From Lacrimispora xylanolytica (GTDB lineage: Bacteria; Bacillota; Clostridia; Lachnospirales; Lachnospiraceae): a DNA stretch of 64,000 nt. The translations under genes and the position numbers were made by a program. The notes under the pieces are model-generated. The model was not told the origin of the DNA, searched no databases, and saw only the letters and a list, made by a program, of their open reading frames with translations. Within the stretch, counting starts at the first letter, position 1, and each line of letters opens with the position of its first letter. Location: positions 558,001 to 622,000 of the forward strand of contig NZ_CP113524.1 in assembly GCF_026723765.1 (NCBI RefSeq), in the 5' to 3' direction. Shown here piece by piece: positions 51,103 through 59,697 of the stretch.

Positions 51103-52227
51103 ATGATACCGGAAGAAAAAGATATATTAGTGACGAAGGCATCCATGCCTTCCTATGAGGAATTCATAGAGGAGATAAAGCCCATCTGGGAAACAGCCTG
51201 GATGACCAACATGGGAGAATTTCATGATCGCTTAAAGGAGCAGTTAAAGGCTTACTTAAAGGCAAAGAACCTTCTTTTGTTCGTCAATGGACATATGGCG
51301 CTTGAGATGGCGCTCCAGGCCATGAATCTTTCCGGGGAAGTTATTACCACTCCATTTTCCTTTGCTTCCACCACCCATGCCATCATGAGAAATAATCTGA
51401 CCCCTGTGTTCTGCGACATCAAAGAAGACGATTACACCATAGATGCAGACCGAATCGAAGCGCTTATCACCGATAAGACAACAGCCATTCTTCCGGTGCA
51501 TGTATACGGCAATGTCTGTGATATGGAAAAGATAGAAAGAATTGCAAAAAAGCATAACCTAAAAGTCATATACGATGCAGCCCATGCCTTTGGCGTAGAG
51601 GTGAATGGCAGAGGAATTGGTACCTTTGGAGACGCCTCCATGTTCAGCTTCCATGCCACCAAGGTATTTAATACCATTGAAGGCGGTGCGGTAACCTTTC
51701 AGGACCCTTCCCTGGAAGTTCTTTTAAACTATTTAAAGAACTTTGGTATCACAGGCAAGGAATCCGTGGAATACGTGGGAGGCAATGCCAAAATGAATGA
51801 GTTTCAGGCAGCCATGGGCATCTGTAACTTAAGACACGTGGAAGATAATATAGAAAAACGCAGACTGATTACAGAACATTATAGGAAACGTCTGTCCGGG
51901 ATTCCAGGCATTCGTCTCAATCAGGAAAAGGAAGGCATATTACCTAACTACGCCTATTTCCCTGTTGCCTTTGACGGCTTTTCCATGACCAGGAATGAGG
52001 TATATGAGCTTTTGGCCTCTCATCATATATTTGCAAGAAAATACTTCTACCCTCTTATCACTGATTTTGATTGCTACCGGGAACAGTTTCAGGGAGTCAG
52101 TCTGCCATGTGCGAAAAAAGCAGCTGACAGCGTACTCACACTTCCTCTGTATGCGGACTTATCCATCAGCGATGCAGACCGTATCTGTGATATTATCTTG
52201 GGCGTAAAACCAAAGGGGAGGCTATGA
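51103..52227 (+). CDS. DegT/DnrJ/EryC1/StrS-family sugar aminotransferase
   Basis: A 374-residue PLP enzyme. The Schiff-base Lys 187 is in FSFHATKVFNTIEGGAV; other marks are VNGHMALEMALQAM, TPFSFASTTHAIMRNNLTPVFCDIKED and IYDAAHAFGVEVNGRGIG. Such enzymes add an amino group to a keto-sugar nucleotide. The gene overlaps an ATP-grasp ligase by 4 bases, suggesting further modification of the amino sugar. ATG 51103 has GGAGG 11 bases upstream; ATG 51094 is only 2 bases from it. Confidence 0.92.
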   Translation: MIPEEKDILVTKASMPSYEEFIEEIKPIWETAWMTNMGEFHDRLKEQLKAYLKAKNLLLFVNGHMALEMALQAMNLSGEVITTPFSFASTTHAIMRNNLTPVFCDIKEDDYTIDADRIEALITDKTTAILPVHVYGNVCDMEKIERIAKKHNLKVIYDAAHAFGVEVNGRGIGTFGDASMFSFHATKVFNTIEGGAVTFQDPSLEVLLNYLKNFGITGKESVEYVGGNAKMNEFQAAMGICNLRHVEDNIEKRRLITEHYRKRLSGIPGIRLNQEKEGILPNYAYFPVAFDGFSMTRNEVYELLASHHIFARKYFYPLITDFDCYREQFQGVSLPCAKKAADSVLTLPLYADLSISDADRICDIILGVKPKGRL

Positions 52228-53213
52228 TGAAGACAGCACTGGTAACCGCAATCGGATCATTTTCCGCGGATATAGTAATTAAGAATTTAAAAAAGAACGG
52301 GATTCGTGTCATTGGCTGTGATATTTACCCCTCCGAATGGATCGCAGATGCAGGCAATACAGACGCGTTTTTTCAGGTACCATATGCAACGGAAGAGCCG
52401 CGATACGTGGAACGGCTGCTCTCTATTTGTGACCAGGAACAGGTGGACGCCATCATCATCTTAACCGATGTGGAGGCCGATGTTTGGAACCGCCACAGAG
52501 AGGAATTAAAAGCCCATTCCATAACCCTCTGCCTTTCTGAGGAAGAGACCATGCTCTTATGCAGGGATAAGCGGAAGATGAGTTCTTTTCTTTCCCAAAA
52601 GAGACTGGGAAATCCCATTGAGACCGTGGACCTTTTAGAGGCAGATATTGATACCATTTCTTATCCAGCCGTTGTAAAGCCATATAATGGAAGGAGCAGC
52701 CAGGGACTTCACTACATTTCTTCCCTTGAGGAAATGAAAAGCTTTCTTACCTTTCAGGAAGCAGGAGATTTTGTGGTGCAGCCCTATTATAAAGGAAGTA
52801 TCATTACCGTTGATGTGGTGCGTCAGGAAGAAACCGGAGAATGTGCGGTCATCTGCCGTAAAGAGCTTCTGCGGACAGGCAATGGCGCCGGAACTTCCGT
52901 ACTTGTATTTACGAATAAGAATTTAGAAGCTATGTGCAGAGAAATTGCAGAGGCGATTCACATAAATGGCTGTGTGAATTTTGAATTCATCGAAGGGGAA
53001 GACGGCATTTACCGAATGCTGGAGTGCAACCCCCGTTTTTCCGGTGGTGTGGAGTTTTCCTGTCTCGCCGGATATGACTGTGTTTCCAATCACATTAAGT
53101 GCTTTACCGGAGAGAAGATAGAACCATTTCATGGTATCACCGACATGTATATAGCCAGGAAATATGAGGAATACATTACAAAAATTCTGGGGAAAGAAGG
53201 CGAGAGAGAATGA
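52224..53213 (+). CDS. ATP-grasp ligase of the polysaccharide cluster
   Basis: A 329-residue ATP-grasp protein of the carbamoyl-phosphate-synthase-like type. A Rossmann pre-domain (ALVTAIGSFSADIVIKNLKKNGIRVIGCDIYPSEW) precedes the ATP-grasp fold with YPAVVKPYNGRSSQG, NFEFIEGEDGIYRMLECNPRFSGGVEF (Mg-binding Glu-Asn). It should join a carboxylate to an amine using ATP; overlapping the aminotransferase gene, it may put an amino-acid-like group on an amino sugar (inference). Overlaps the next gene by 4 bases. Confidence 0.86.
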   Translation: MMKTALVTAIGSFSADIVIKNLKKNGIRVIGCDIYPSEWIADAGNTDAFFQVPYATEEPRYVERLLSICDQEQVDAIIILTDVEADVWNRHREELKAHSITLCLSEEETMLLCRDKRKMSSFLSQKRLGNPIETVDLLEADIDTISYPAVVKPYNGRSSQGLHYISSLEEMKSFLTFQEAGDFVVQPYYKGSIITVDVVRQEETGECAVICRKELLRTGNGAGTSVLVFTNKNLEAMCREIAEAIHINGCVNFEFIEGEDGIYRMLECNPRFSGGVEFSCLAGYDCVSNHIKCFTGEKIEPFHGITDMYIARKYEEYITKILGKEGERE

Positions 53214-54187
53214 ACGGAAATTCTGATTCCAACATTATGGTCAGTGTAAACTGTGTGACCTTTAACCACAAGAATTATATCCGTCAGGCTCTGGATAGCT
53301 TTTTGATGCAGAAAACAAATTTTGAATTTGAAATCCTGGTACACGATGACGCCTCCACTGATGGCACCGGAGAAATTCTTAGAGAATACGAGAAGAGATA
53401 TCCGGGAAAGGTACTGCCTCTCATTCAGACGGAAAACCAGTATTCCCAGGGCATCGACAACATCAGTGGTGCCTTTAATTTTCCCAGGGCAAGAGGTAAA
53501 TATATCTTTATGTGCGACGGAGATGATTACTGGGTCTCACCGGATAAGATGCAAAAGCAGGTCGATTATATGGAAGCCCACCCGGAATGCACTCTTTGTA
53601 TTCACAGTGCCAAAATAGACCTGGTGGGAAAAGCAGTGACAGAGGGACAAATGCGGCCTTATTGTGGAAACAAGGTCCTCTCACCAGAAGATATTGTGGA
53701 TAAGTCTTCTGGCTATGCCATGTCTTCCATGGCATTTCCCAGCCGTATCGTAAAAGAACTTCCCGATTATTATGTGGAATGTCCGGTTGGAGATACCCCC
53801 ATTCAGATGATTGCAGCAAGCGAAGGATACGGTTATTACTTTGATGAGCCAATGAGCGCCTATCGGGTAGGTGTTGCCGGGTCCTGGACGGTGGAAGGTA
53901 AAAGTGGAGATTACGAGAAGAAGCAGAGCGTCTATTACGAGCGGATGAAAAAGGTATATGACCTTTACGATGCGGCAACCGGAGGGCGACTCCGGGAAGC
54001 GATTCGAAGTGCTGAAAAGAGAACGTATTATCACACCATGGTCAATACCAGACAGTTTAAGGAAATCTTGAATCCAGAGTATCGAAAGTACTATAAGGAA
54101 CTCACCAGCCGAACCAGGTTCTTTATCCAGCTGGAATACAGGTTTCCGGGAGTGTACGGATTTTTAAGAAAGAAATATCATGGCTAA
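53210..54187 (+). CDS. family 2 glycosyltransferase
   Basis: A 325-residue GT2 protein: VSVNCVTFNHKNYIRQALDSFLMQ, ILVHDDASTDGTGEILREYEKRYPG, RARGKYIFMCDGDDYWVSPDKMQKQVDYMEAHPEC with the D-G-D-D metal site. No membrane helix. Last gene of the seven-gene run, followed by a strong terminator. Confidence 0.9.
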   Translation: MNGNSDSNIMVSVNCVTFNHKNYIRQALDSFLMQKTNFEFEILVHDDASTDGTGEILREYEKRYPGKVLPLIQTENQYSQGIDNISGAFNFPRARGKYIFMCDGDDYWVSPDKMQKQVDYMEAHPECTLCIHSAKIDLVGKAVTEGQMRPYCGNKVLSPEDIVDKSSGYAMSSMAFPSRIVKELPDYYVECPVGDTPIQMIAASEGYGYYFDEPMSAYRVGVAGSWTVEGKSGDYEKKQSVYYERMKKVYDLYDAATGGRLREAIRSAEKRTYYHTMVNTRQFKEILNPEYRKYYKELTSRTRFFIQLEYRFPGVYGFLRKKYHG

Positions 54188-54197
54188 CATACAAAAT

Positions 54198-54237
54198 AGC
54201 AAGGGCAGAAACGTTTTCACACGTTTCTGCCCTTGCT
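54198..54237. terminator. strong bidirectional terminator
   Basis: AGCAAGGGCAGAAACGT pairs perfectly with ACGTTTCTGCCCTTGCT (17 bp, six-base loop). It closes the glycosyltransferase run (+) and the L,D-transpeptidase gene (-). Confidence 0.88.
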
Positions 54238-54258
54238 TATGTAAGTAAGACACTTATA

Positions 54259-55695
54259 TTAATGAACAATATTTGGATCAGTAGGATCCCAGGTCTGTGA
54301 ATCAGGAATAATCTGTTCGATTGCAGGTCGCTCATAAGGTCCTGGTACCGGAGAGTTATAAATGGTAACCGTTGTTCCAAGAGCACAGTGGTCATAAACC
54401 CACTTGGCATCTCCCGATAAGAGACGGATACAGCCTGCTGACTCAGCAATGCTTAGATAATTATAAGTACTGGAGTCAAGTGTCATCCCGTTAGGCTTGC
54501 TGTAAAGAATGGAATGAATTAAGAATCCTTTCCAGATGCGGGTCGCATACTGGGTGAAAATTCCGTGGTTCATATCCCGCCAGCGGTATTTGGCCGGAGT
54601 CTGGAAGGTTCCAAGAGGAGTATCCGGTCCGGTTGAGGTAAGGAAGGATTTGACTGGAATGATAAATCCCCGTTCTCCGTCCTTTGCAAATACGGTCATG
54701 GTGTTCATCTGCTTATTGATGCTGATTAAAAATGGTCCATTTGCACCCATAACCGGCTCTAAGTCCTTTAACATCCTGCCAGTTTCATCAAAATAATATT
54801 TAAAGCCGTCTATGTACTGCCATCCCGTCACCGGATTGGAATCAACGAAATAATACCGTTCATTGCCTGACCATGCCCAGCCGGTAAAGGCAGAGCCGTC
54901 TCCGTTTACGTAACGAAGGGCACCATCAACCTGCTGAATTCCATCTGGAACAGCGGAGATCAGCGGCTTTTCTGTAGAGTAGGGGAATGCAGAATTTTTG
55001 GCGTAGAAAGCCATTCGAAAGCCTGTAATATAGTGGCCTGTCCCCATGGTTCCTGTAGCGGTTCCGTTCTTCGCCCAGCCCATAGTAGTACCATCCTCTA
55101 ATTTGGCGGTATAATAAATATCAAACTGGTTGTTCACATAACCGGAAAAGCGCATCTGAATGGCTTCGATATTCACATCATTGGCATAGTTAGTCGTCTG
55201 CTGTCCGTTTAAGACCCAGGGAGACCAGCCTGTGCTTGATGTATAAGTCCGGTAAAGTACATTGCCTACGATATTTGTGAGAAATGTGGATAATCCATGG
55301 AATCCTTCCCCATTGTTTGTGATCCAGGCATCGTTTACGAAAGGCTGGGACCAGTTGCTGTCACCTGTCATAACGGTTGTCTGGAGACGGGGGAAATTAG
55401 CCTTTAAGGCTTCCTGTGCAGCTTTTGCGGCGGCGTCTTCCACGCCATCTTCGCCGTTTCCTTCTGCTTCTTTTCCGATGTCTATGCCGGCATTAGCCAA
55501 AGCGTTTTCCGCTTCCTCTGTAACTTTGCTGCCTTGATCTTTGGTCTCAGTCTGACTGTCATTCTGACTTATTGGGACGCCATTCCTAAATCCCGGTCCA
55601 CGTGCTTCGTCTGCCCATGCATAAGAAGCATGTCCCGAAACCAGAACAGCCGTCAGGCAAAATGCTGCCAGACCGTATGTCAGTTTACGCATCAT
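54259..55695 (-). CDS. exported L,D-transpeptidase with ChW and choline-binding-type repeats
   Basis: A 478-residue secreted protein: signal peptide (to about residue 29), acidic linker with a coiled stretch (30-90), a clostridial hydrophobic W (ChW) region (about 95-235; GWSPWVLNG, NIEAIQMRFSGY, MGWAKNGTATGTMGTG), two cell-wall-binding repeats (about 250-300; GWAWSGNERYYF, GWQYIDGFKYYF), then a YkuD domain with catalytic Cys 422 in ESAGCIRLLSGDAKW. It should make 3-3 cross-links in peptidoglycan or attach proteins to it. It is inserted in reverse orientation in the polysaccharide cluster. AGGAGG precedes the ATG pair. Confidence 0.88.
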   Translation of the reverse strand: MMRKLTYGLAAFCLTAVLVSGHASYAWADEARGPGFRNGVPISQNDSQTETKDQGSKVTEEAENALANAGIDIGKEAEGNGEDGVEDAAAKAAQEALKANFPRLQTTVMTGDSNWSQPFVNDAWITNNGEGFHGLSTFLTNIVGNVLYRTYTSSTGWSPWVLNGQQTTNYANDVNIEAIQMRFSGYVNNQFDIYYTAKLEDGTTMGWAKNGTATGTMGTGHYITGFRMAFYAKNSAFPYSTEKPLISAVPDGIQQVDGALRYVNGDGSAFTGWAWSGNERYYFVDSNPVTGWQYIDGFKYYFDETGRMLKDLEPVMGANGPFLISINKQMNTMTVFAKDGERGFIIPVKSFLTSTGPDTPLGTFQTPAKYRWRDMNHGIFTQYATRIWKGFLIHSILYSKPNGMTLDSSTYNYLSIAESAGCIRLLSGDAKWVYDHCALGTTVTIYNSPVPGPYERPAIEQIIPDSQTWDPTDPNIVH

Positions 55696-55774
55696 GAAAA
55701 ACCTCCTGAATTCTAGTAAATTGAGTATATTCCTTAATAGTTTATCATGATTAGGGTCAAAATGCTAGAGACGA

Positions 55775-55803
55775 TTTACAATTAATGGGTAATATAGTAC
55801 AAT
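55775..55803 (+). promoter_or_regulatory. promoter of the first flippase gene (polysaccharide cluster type)
   Basis: TTTACA, 17-base spacer, TACAAT. Confidence 0.72.
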
Positions 55804-55845
55804 AAGGCGGAATTGTTAATTGGTAAAACGAGGAGAAAAACCAGT

Positions 55846-57291
55846 ATGTATGAGGAAAATATAAAAAATAAAGTCCTTTCCGGTTTGTTTTGGAAAGTGA
55901 TGGAAAACGGAGGAACTCAAGGCATTCAGTTCCTGGTATCTATACTGCTGGCCAGGCTCTTAACACCGGCAGAGTCCGGAGAAGTCATGCTCATCATGAT
56001 CTTTATCACCATTGGAAATGTATTCGTTCAAAGCGGTTTCAATACATCCCTGATACAAAAGCAAAAGGTGGACGAGGAGGATTATTCCTCTGCCTTCTAT
56101 ATCAGTGCAGGAATTGCAGCTGCTTTGTATCTCATTTTGTTCTTTTCTGCCCCGGCCATTGCCTCATTTTATGGACAGCCCTTATTTCGTCCGGTCCTTC
56201 GAACCCTTGCAGTTACCTTGTTTTTCGGTGCAGTGACTTCCGTTCAGTCTGCAGCAATTGCAAGAACCATGGAGTTTCGTAAGCTCTGCATTGCCAGTAT
56301 TTTTGCTGCTCTTGGCTCTGGTGTAATTGGAGTTACCATGGCATTTTTAGGCTATGGAGTCTGGGCCCTTGCCATGCAGCAGTTTTTTTACAGCTTTTTC
56401 TTAATGGCAGTTCTTTCTGTTCTTGTAAAATGGCGTCCCAGGCTTTTGTTTTCCGTAGAAAAAGCCAGGGAGCTGTTTTCCTATGGCTGGAAGATCCTTT
56501 GTTCCGGCCTCATTGATACGGTATTTACCAATGTCTATGGATTAGTCATCGGAAAAGTATATAATTCCGCTATGATGGGGCAATACTCAAGGGGAAACCA
56601 GTTCCCTTCCCTTATTGCAAATAACCTGGGAGCTGCCATCCAGTCGGTTATGCTGCCTGCCTTTTCCGCCTTTCAGGATGACAGAGAACGGGTAAAAGGC
56701 ATGGTCCGCAGATCCATTGTCACCAGCTCATACCTTGTGTTTCCTATGATGGCAGGCTTAATGGCGGTAGCAGAACCCATGGTGAAGCTGCTCCTTACCG
56801 ATCAGTATCTACCCTGCGTCCCAATGCTCCGCCTGCTTTGCATCGCCTATGCCACCTGGCCCCTTCATGTAGCCAACTTACAGGCCATTAATGCACTGGG
56901 AAGAAGTGAGATATTTTTAAAGCTGGAGATCATTAAAAAGGCAGTCAGCGTTGTCGCCCTTATTATCAGCATTCCCTTAGGAATCTACACCATGGTGGCA
57001 CTGCGCGCGGTAACCGACTTTATCTGTACCTTTATCAATGCCCACCCCAATAAAAAGCTGTTAAATTACAGCTTTTACGAGCAATGGAAGGACGTGATGC
57101 CTTCCCTTATTATCTCGGCAGTCATGGGGCTTTTCGTATACGGTGTACAGTATTTAATAGAAGGAACGCTTCTCACTCTGGTGGTACAGATTCTGGTAGG
57201 AGTTGTTGTTTATGCAGGTCTTTCCTGGCTGTTCCGTCTGGAAGCATTTTTATACCTTTGCAAAACAGCAGGAATTGGAAAAGAATCGTAA
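55846..57291 (+). CDS. polysaccharide flippase (Wzx/MOP family) 1
   Basis: A 481-residue protein with about fourteen membrane helices and the family's NKVLSGLFWKVMENGGTQGIQFLVSILLARLLTPAESG opening (polysaccharide biosynthesis/lipopolysaccharide exporter, TuaB/WzxC type). It should move lipid-linked oligosaccharide units across the membrane. The start at ATG 55846 follows GAGGAG; the TTG at 55813 is in the leader. It has its own promoter. Confidence 0.9.
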   Translation: MYEENIKNKVLSGLFWKVMENGGTQGIQFLVSILLARLLTPAESGEVMLIMIFITIGNVFVQSGFNTSLIQKQKVDEEDYSSAFYISAGIAAALYLILFFSAPAIASFYGQPLFRPVLRTLAVTLFFGAVTSVQSAAIARTMEFRKLCIASIFAALGSGVIGVTMAFLGYGVWALAMQQFFYSFFLMAVLSVLVKWRPRLLFSVEKARELFSYGWKILCSGLIDTVFTNVYGLVIGKVYNSAMMGQYSRGNQFPSLIANNLGAAIQSVMLPAFSAFQDDRERVKGMVRRSIVTSSYLVFPMMAGLMAVAEPMVKLLLTDQYLPCVPMLRLLCIAYATWPLHVANLQAINALGRSEIFLKLEIIKKAVSVVALIISIPLGIYTMVALRAVTDFICTFINAHPNKKLLNYSFYEQWKDVMPSLIISAVMGLFVYGVQYLIEGTLLTLVVQILVGVVVYAGLSWLFRLEAFLYLCKTAGIGKES

Positions 57292-57305
57292 TAGAGGGGT
57301 TACGG

Positions 57306-57334
57306 TTTACATTTAAAGTCTGATATTGTAGAAT
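57306..57334 (+). promoter_or_regulatory. promoter of the second flippase operon (polysaccharide cluster type)
   Basis: TTTACA, 17-base spacer, TAGAAT, 34 bases before the start. Confidence 0.7.
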
Positions 57335-57367
57335 AAAGGGAACTGTAAGGAAATCAGAGGAATATAT

Positions 57368-58615
57368 ATGGAACGAAAAAATGTGGCCTGGAACATGATT
57401 GGCAGCTTTATTTACGCTGGCTCCAGCATGCTTCTTACGGCCCTTGTCAATCATATTATAGGCACAGACCAGGGAGGAATCTTTGGGTTTGCCTTCAGCA
57501 CATTTGGGCAGCAGATGTTTCTGGTGGCCTATTTTGGCATGAGACCCATTCAAAGTACGGACGTCTCCGGGAATTACACCTTCCAGGAATACCGGAGAGC
57601 CAGATATCTATCCTGTGTGGCGGCGGTCATTCTGGGAATGGGTTATATCGCCTGGAAGCTTTTCGTGGCCTCTCCTGATTATACCCTGGAAAAATGTCTG
57701 GTGGTATTTTTAATGGTGCTTTATAAAGTGCTGGACGGCTTTGCAGATGTATACGAATCTGAATTTCAAAGAGTGGGGCGTCTCTATCGCACGGGACAGG
57801 CAATGACGTATCGAACTCTTTTATCTGTGTTCTGCTTTTTAACCACACTTATCATAACAAAAAACCTTGTGTTATCCAGCGGCATCGCAGTGATTTCACA
57901 GGGAGCCGGAATCCTGATCTTTGACAAGGGGATGGCAGGAAATATGCCTGAAATTGCCCTTCATAGGAGAGATGGAAAGGAATGGGAGATTCTTAAGGAA
58001 GGATTTCTGCTTTTTCTTTCCGTATTTCTCGACGGGCTTATATTTGCCATGGCAAAGTATGCGGTAGACGCCCAGATGACTTCCATTGATAACGCCATTT
58101 TTGTGGCTATTTTTATGCCCACTTCCGTGATTAATCTGGCGGCAAATTTTGTAATACGACCGTTCCTTACCAAACTGTCCTACCTATGGGAGGAGAGAAA
58201 TTTTCAAGGTTTTGTCAGGGAAATCAGTAAGCTATCCGGCGTGATATTAGTTCTTACAGTAATCGCCCTCATAGGCGCCTGGGCCATTGGAGTACCGGTT
58301 CTTGGTGCAATCTATAATGTAGACTTAAATCCATACCTTTGGGGCTTACTTGCCATTGTTTTTGGAGGCGGTCTGTTTGCATTGATGAACTTATTCTATT
58401 ATGTTCTTGTAATTATGAAGCAGCAGAAACGGATCTTTTTAGGCTATGTTCCAGTCTGCATTTTATCATATTTCCTTTCCTTTTCCCTGGTGAAAGCGGG
58501 AGGAATTAATGGAGGAGCATTCTCCTATCTGCTTTCCATGCTGCTCCTTATGCTCTGCTTTATGGGGCAGGCGGCTTACGTACTGATAAAGGAAAAGAAA
58601 GGGTTATTAAAATGA
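57368..58615 (+). CDS. polysaccharide flippase (MOP superfamily) 2
   Basis: A 415-residue membrane protein with about twelve helices, MOP-like but divergent from flippase 1: NVAWNMIGSFIYAGSSMLLTALVNHIIG opens it and NLAANFVIRPFLTKLSYLWEERN is a typical mid-protein segment. Two flippases in one cluster suggest two polymers or a polymer and its modification. It overlaps the next gene by 4 bases. Confidence 0.85.
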   Translation: MERKNVAWNMIGSFIYAGSSMLLTALVNHIIGTDQGGIFGFAFSTFGQQMFLVAYFGMRPIQSTDVSGNYTFQEYRRARYLSCVAAVILGMGYIAWKLFVASPDYTLEKCLVVFLMVLYKVLDGFADVYESEFQRVGRLYRTGQAMTYRTLLSVFCFLTTLIITKNLVLSSGIAVISQGAGILIFDKGMAGNMPEIALHRRDGKEWEILKEGFLLFLSVFLDGLIFAMAKYAVDAQMTSIDNAIFVAIFMPTSVINLAANFVIRPFLTKLSYLWEERNFQGFVREISKLSGVILVLTVIALIGAWAIGVPVLGAIYNVDLNPYLWGLLAIVFGGGLFALMNLFYYVLVIMKQQKRIFLGYVPVCILSYFLSFSLVKAGGINGGAFSYLLSMLLLMLCFMGQAAYVLIKEKKGLLK

Positions 58616-59310
58616 CGGATAAAGTTTTGGTAGTAATACCTGCTTATAATGAAGCTTTGAATATCGAGCGCGTCGTAGGAGGCGTTATAGAAAACTATCC
58701 CATGTTCGATTACGTGATTATTAACGATGGCTCCACAGACAATACGGCAGAAATATGCCGGAAGCACAACTGGCGGATCATTGACCTGCCGGTGAACTTA
58801 GGACTTGCTGGTGCGTTCCAGACAGGTCTCAAATATGCTCACCGCCATGGATACCGGTATGCCATACAGTTTGATGGAGACGGACAGCACCGGCCGGAGT
58901 ACATTCTTCCCATGAAGGAAAAAATGAATGAAGGATACGATATTGTCATCGGTTCCCGGTTCGTGTCAGAAAAGAAGCCTCATTCCCTGCGTATGTTTGG
59001 AAGCCGCCTCTTAAGCAGTGCCATCTGGTTCACTACCGGAGTCCTGGTCAAAGACCCCACATCCGGAATGCGTATGTTCAGCCATAAGATGATCAAGGAA
59101 TTTGCAGATGGCTTAAATTATGGCCCGGAGCCGGATACCATCTCTTATCTGATTCGTCATGGTGCCAAGGTAGCTGAAATCCCTGTGGTGATGGATGAGA
59201 GAATTCTTGGCGAAAGCTATTTAAATCCACTGAATGCGGCACGGTATATGGGAAAAATGCTTTTCTCCATTTTACTGGTTCAAAGCTTCCGTATCAGGGA
59301 CAGAAGATAA
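58612..59310 (+). CDS. family 2 glycosyltransferase (polyprenyl-phosphate sugar synthase-like)
   Basis: A 232-residue GT2 enzyme of the DPM1/GtrB class without the C-terminal helices: VLVVIPAYNEALNIERVVGGV, YVIINDGSTDNTAEICRKH, GLAGAFQTGLKYAHRHGYRYAIQFDGDGQHRPEY and PTSGMRMFSHKMIKEF. These enzymes load a sugar onto polyprenyl phosphate. The following DUF2304 gene often accompanies this type and is thought to supply its membrane part. Confidence 0.9.
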   Translation: MTDKVLVVIPAYNEALNIERVVGGVIENYPMFDYVIINDGSTDNTAEICRKHNWRIIDLPVNLGLAGAFQTGLKYAHRHGYRYAIQFDGDGQHRPEYILPMKEKMNEGYDIVIGSRFVSEKKPHSLRMFGSRLLSSAIWFTTGVLVKDPTSGMRMFSHKMIKEFADGLNYGPEPDTISYLIRHGAKVAEIPVVMDERILGESYLNPLNAARYMGKMLFSILLVQSFRIRDRR

Positions 59311-59325
59311 AAGGGGGAGTTGTCA

Positions 59326-59697
59326 ATGACCGTTATACTTCGATGCGTACTAATATGCGTGTCCATTCTGCTGACATGTTACTTACTTAGAAGAATACGC
59401 CATTCTAAAATGAAAATCGAAGATTCAATATTCTGGGTGATGTTTGCACTCTTATTGGTGGTATTCAGCCTGTTTCCAAGGCTGGCGGATTTCATCTCCG
59501 GTATGGTGGGAACATATTCCACAGCAAACTTTATCTTTACCTTTATGATTTTTATTTTACTTTTAAAGGTGTTCTTCCAATCCGTTAAAATCTCACAATT
59601 GGAACGGAGAGTGACAGAGCTCATTCAGGCTTTTGCCCTGGACCGGGAAGAAGATAAGGAAAAGGAGGAAACAAAACGTGAATCTAACTGGGAATAA
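59326..59697 (+). CDS. DUF2304 small membrane protein
   Basis: A 123-residue protein with three membrane helices and a charged C-terminal tail (REEDKEKEETKRE). The family motif KMKIEDSIFWVMFALLLVVFSLFPRLADFISGMVG is clear. DUF2304 genes lie next to DPM1-like transferases; the role is inferred as membrane partner. ATG 59326 follows AAGGGGGAG. It overlaps the next gene by 20 bases. Confidence 0.88.
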   Translation: MTVILRCVLICVSILLTCYLLRRIRHSKMKIEDSIFWVMFALLLVVFSLFPRLADFISGMVGTYSTANFIFTFMIFILLLKVFFQSVKISQLERRVTELIQAFALDREEDKEKEETKRESNWE

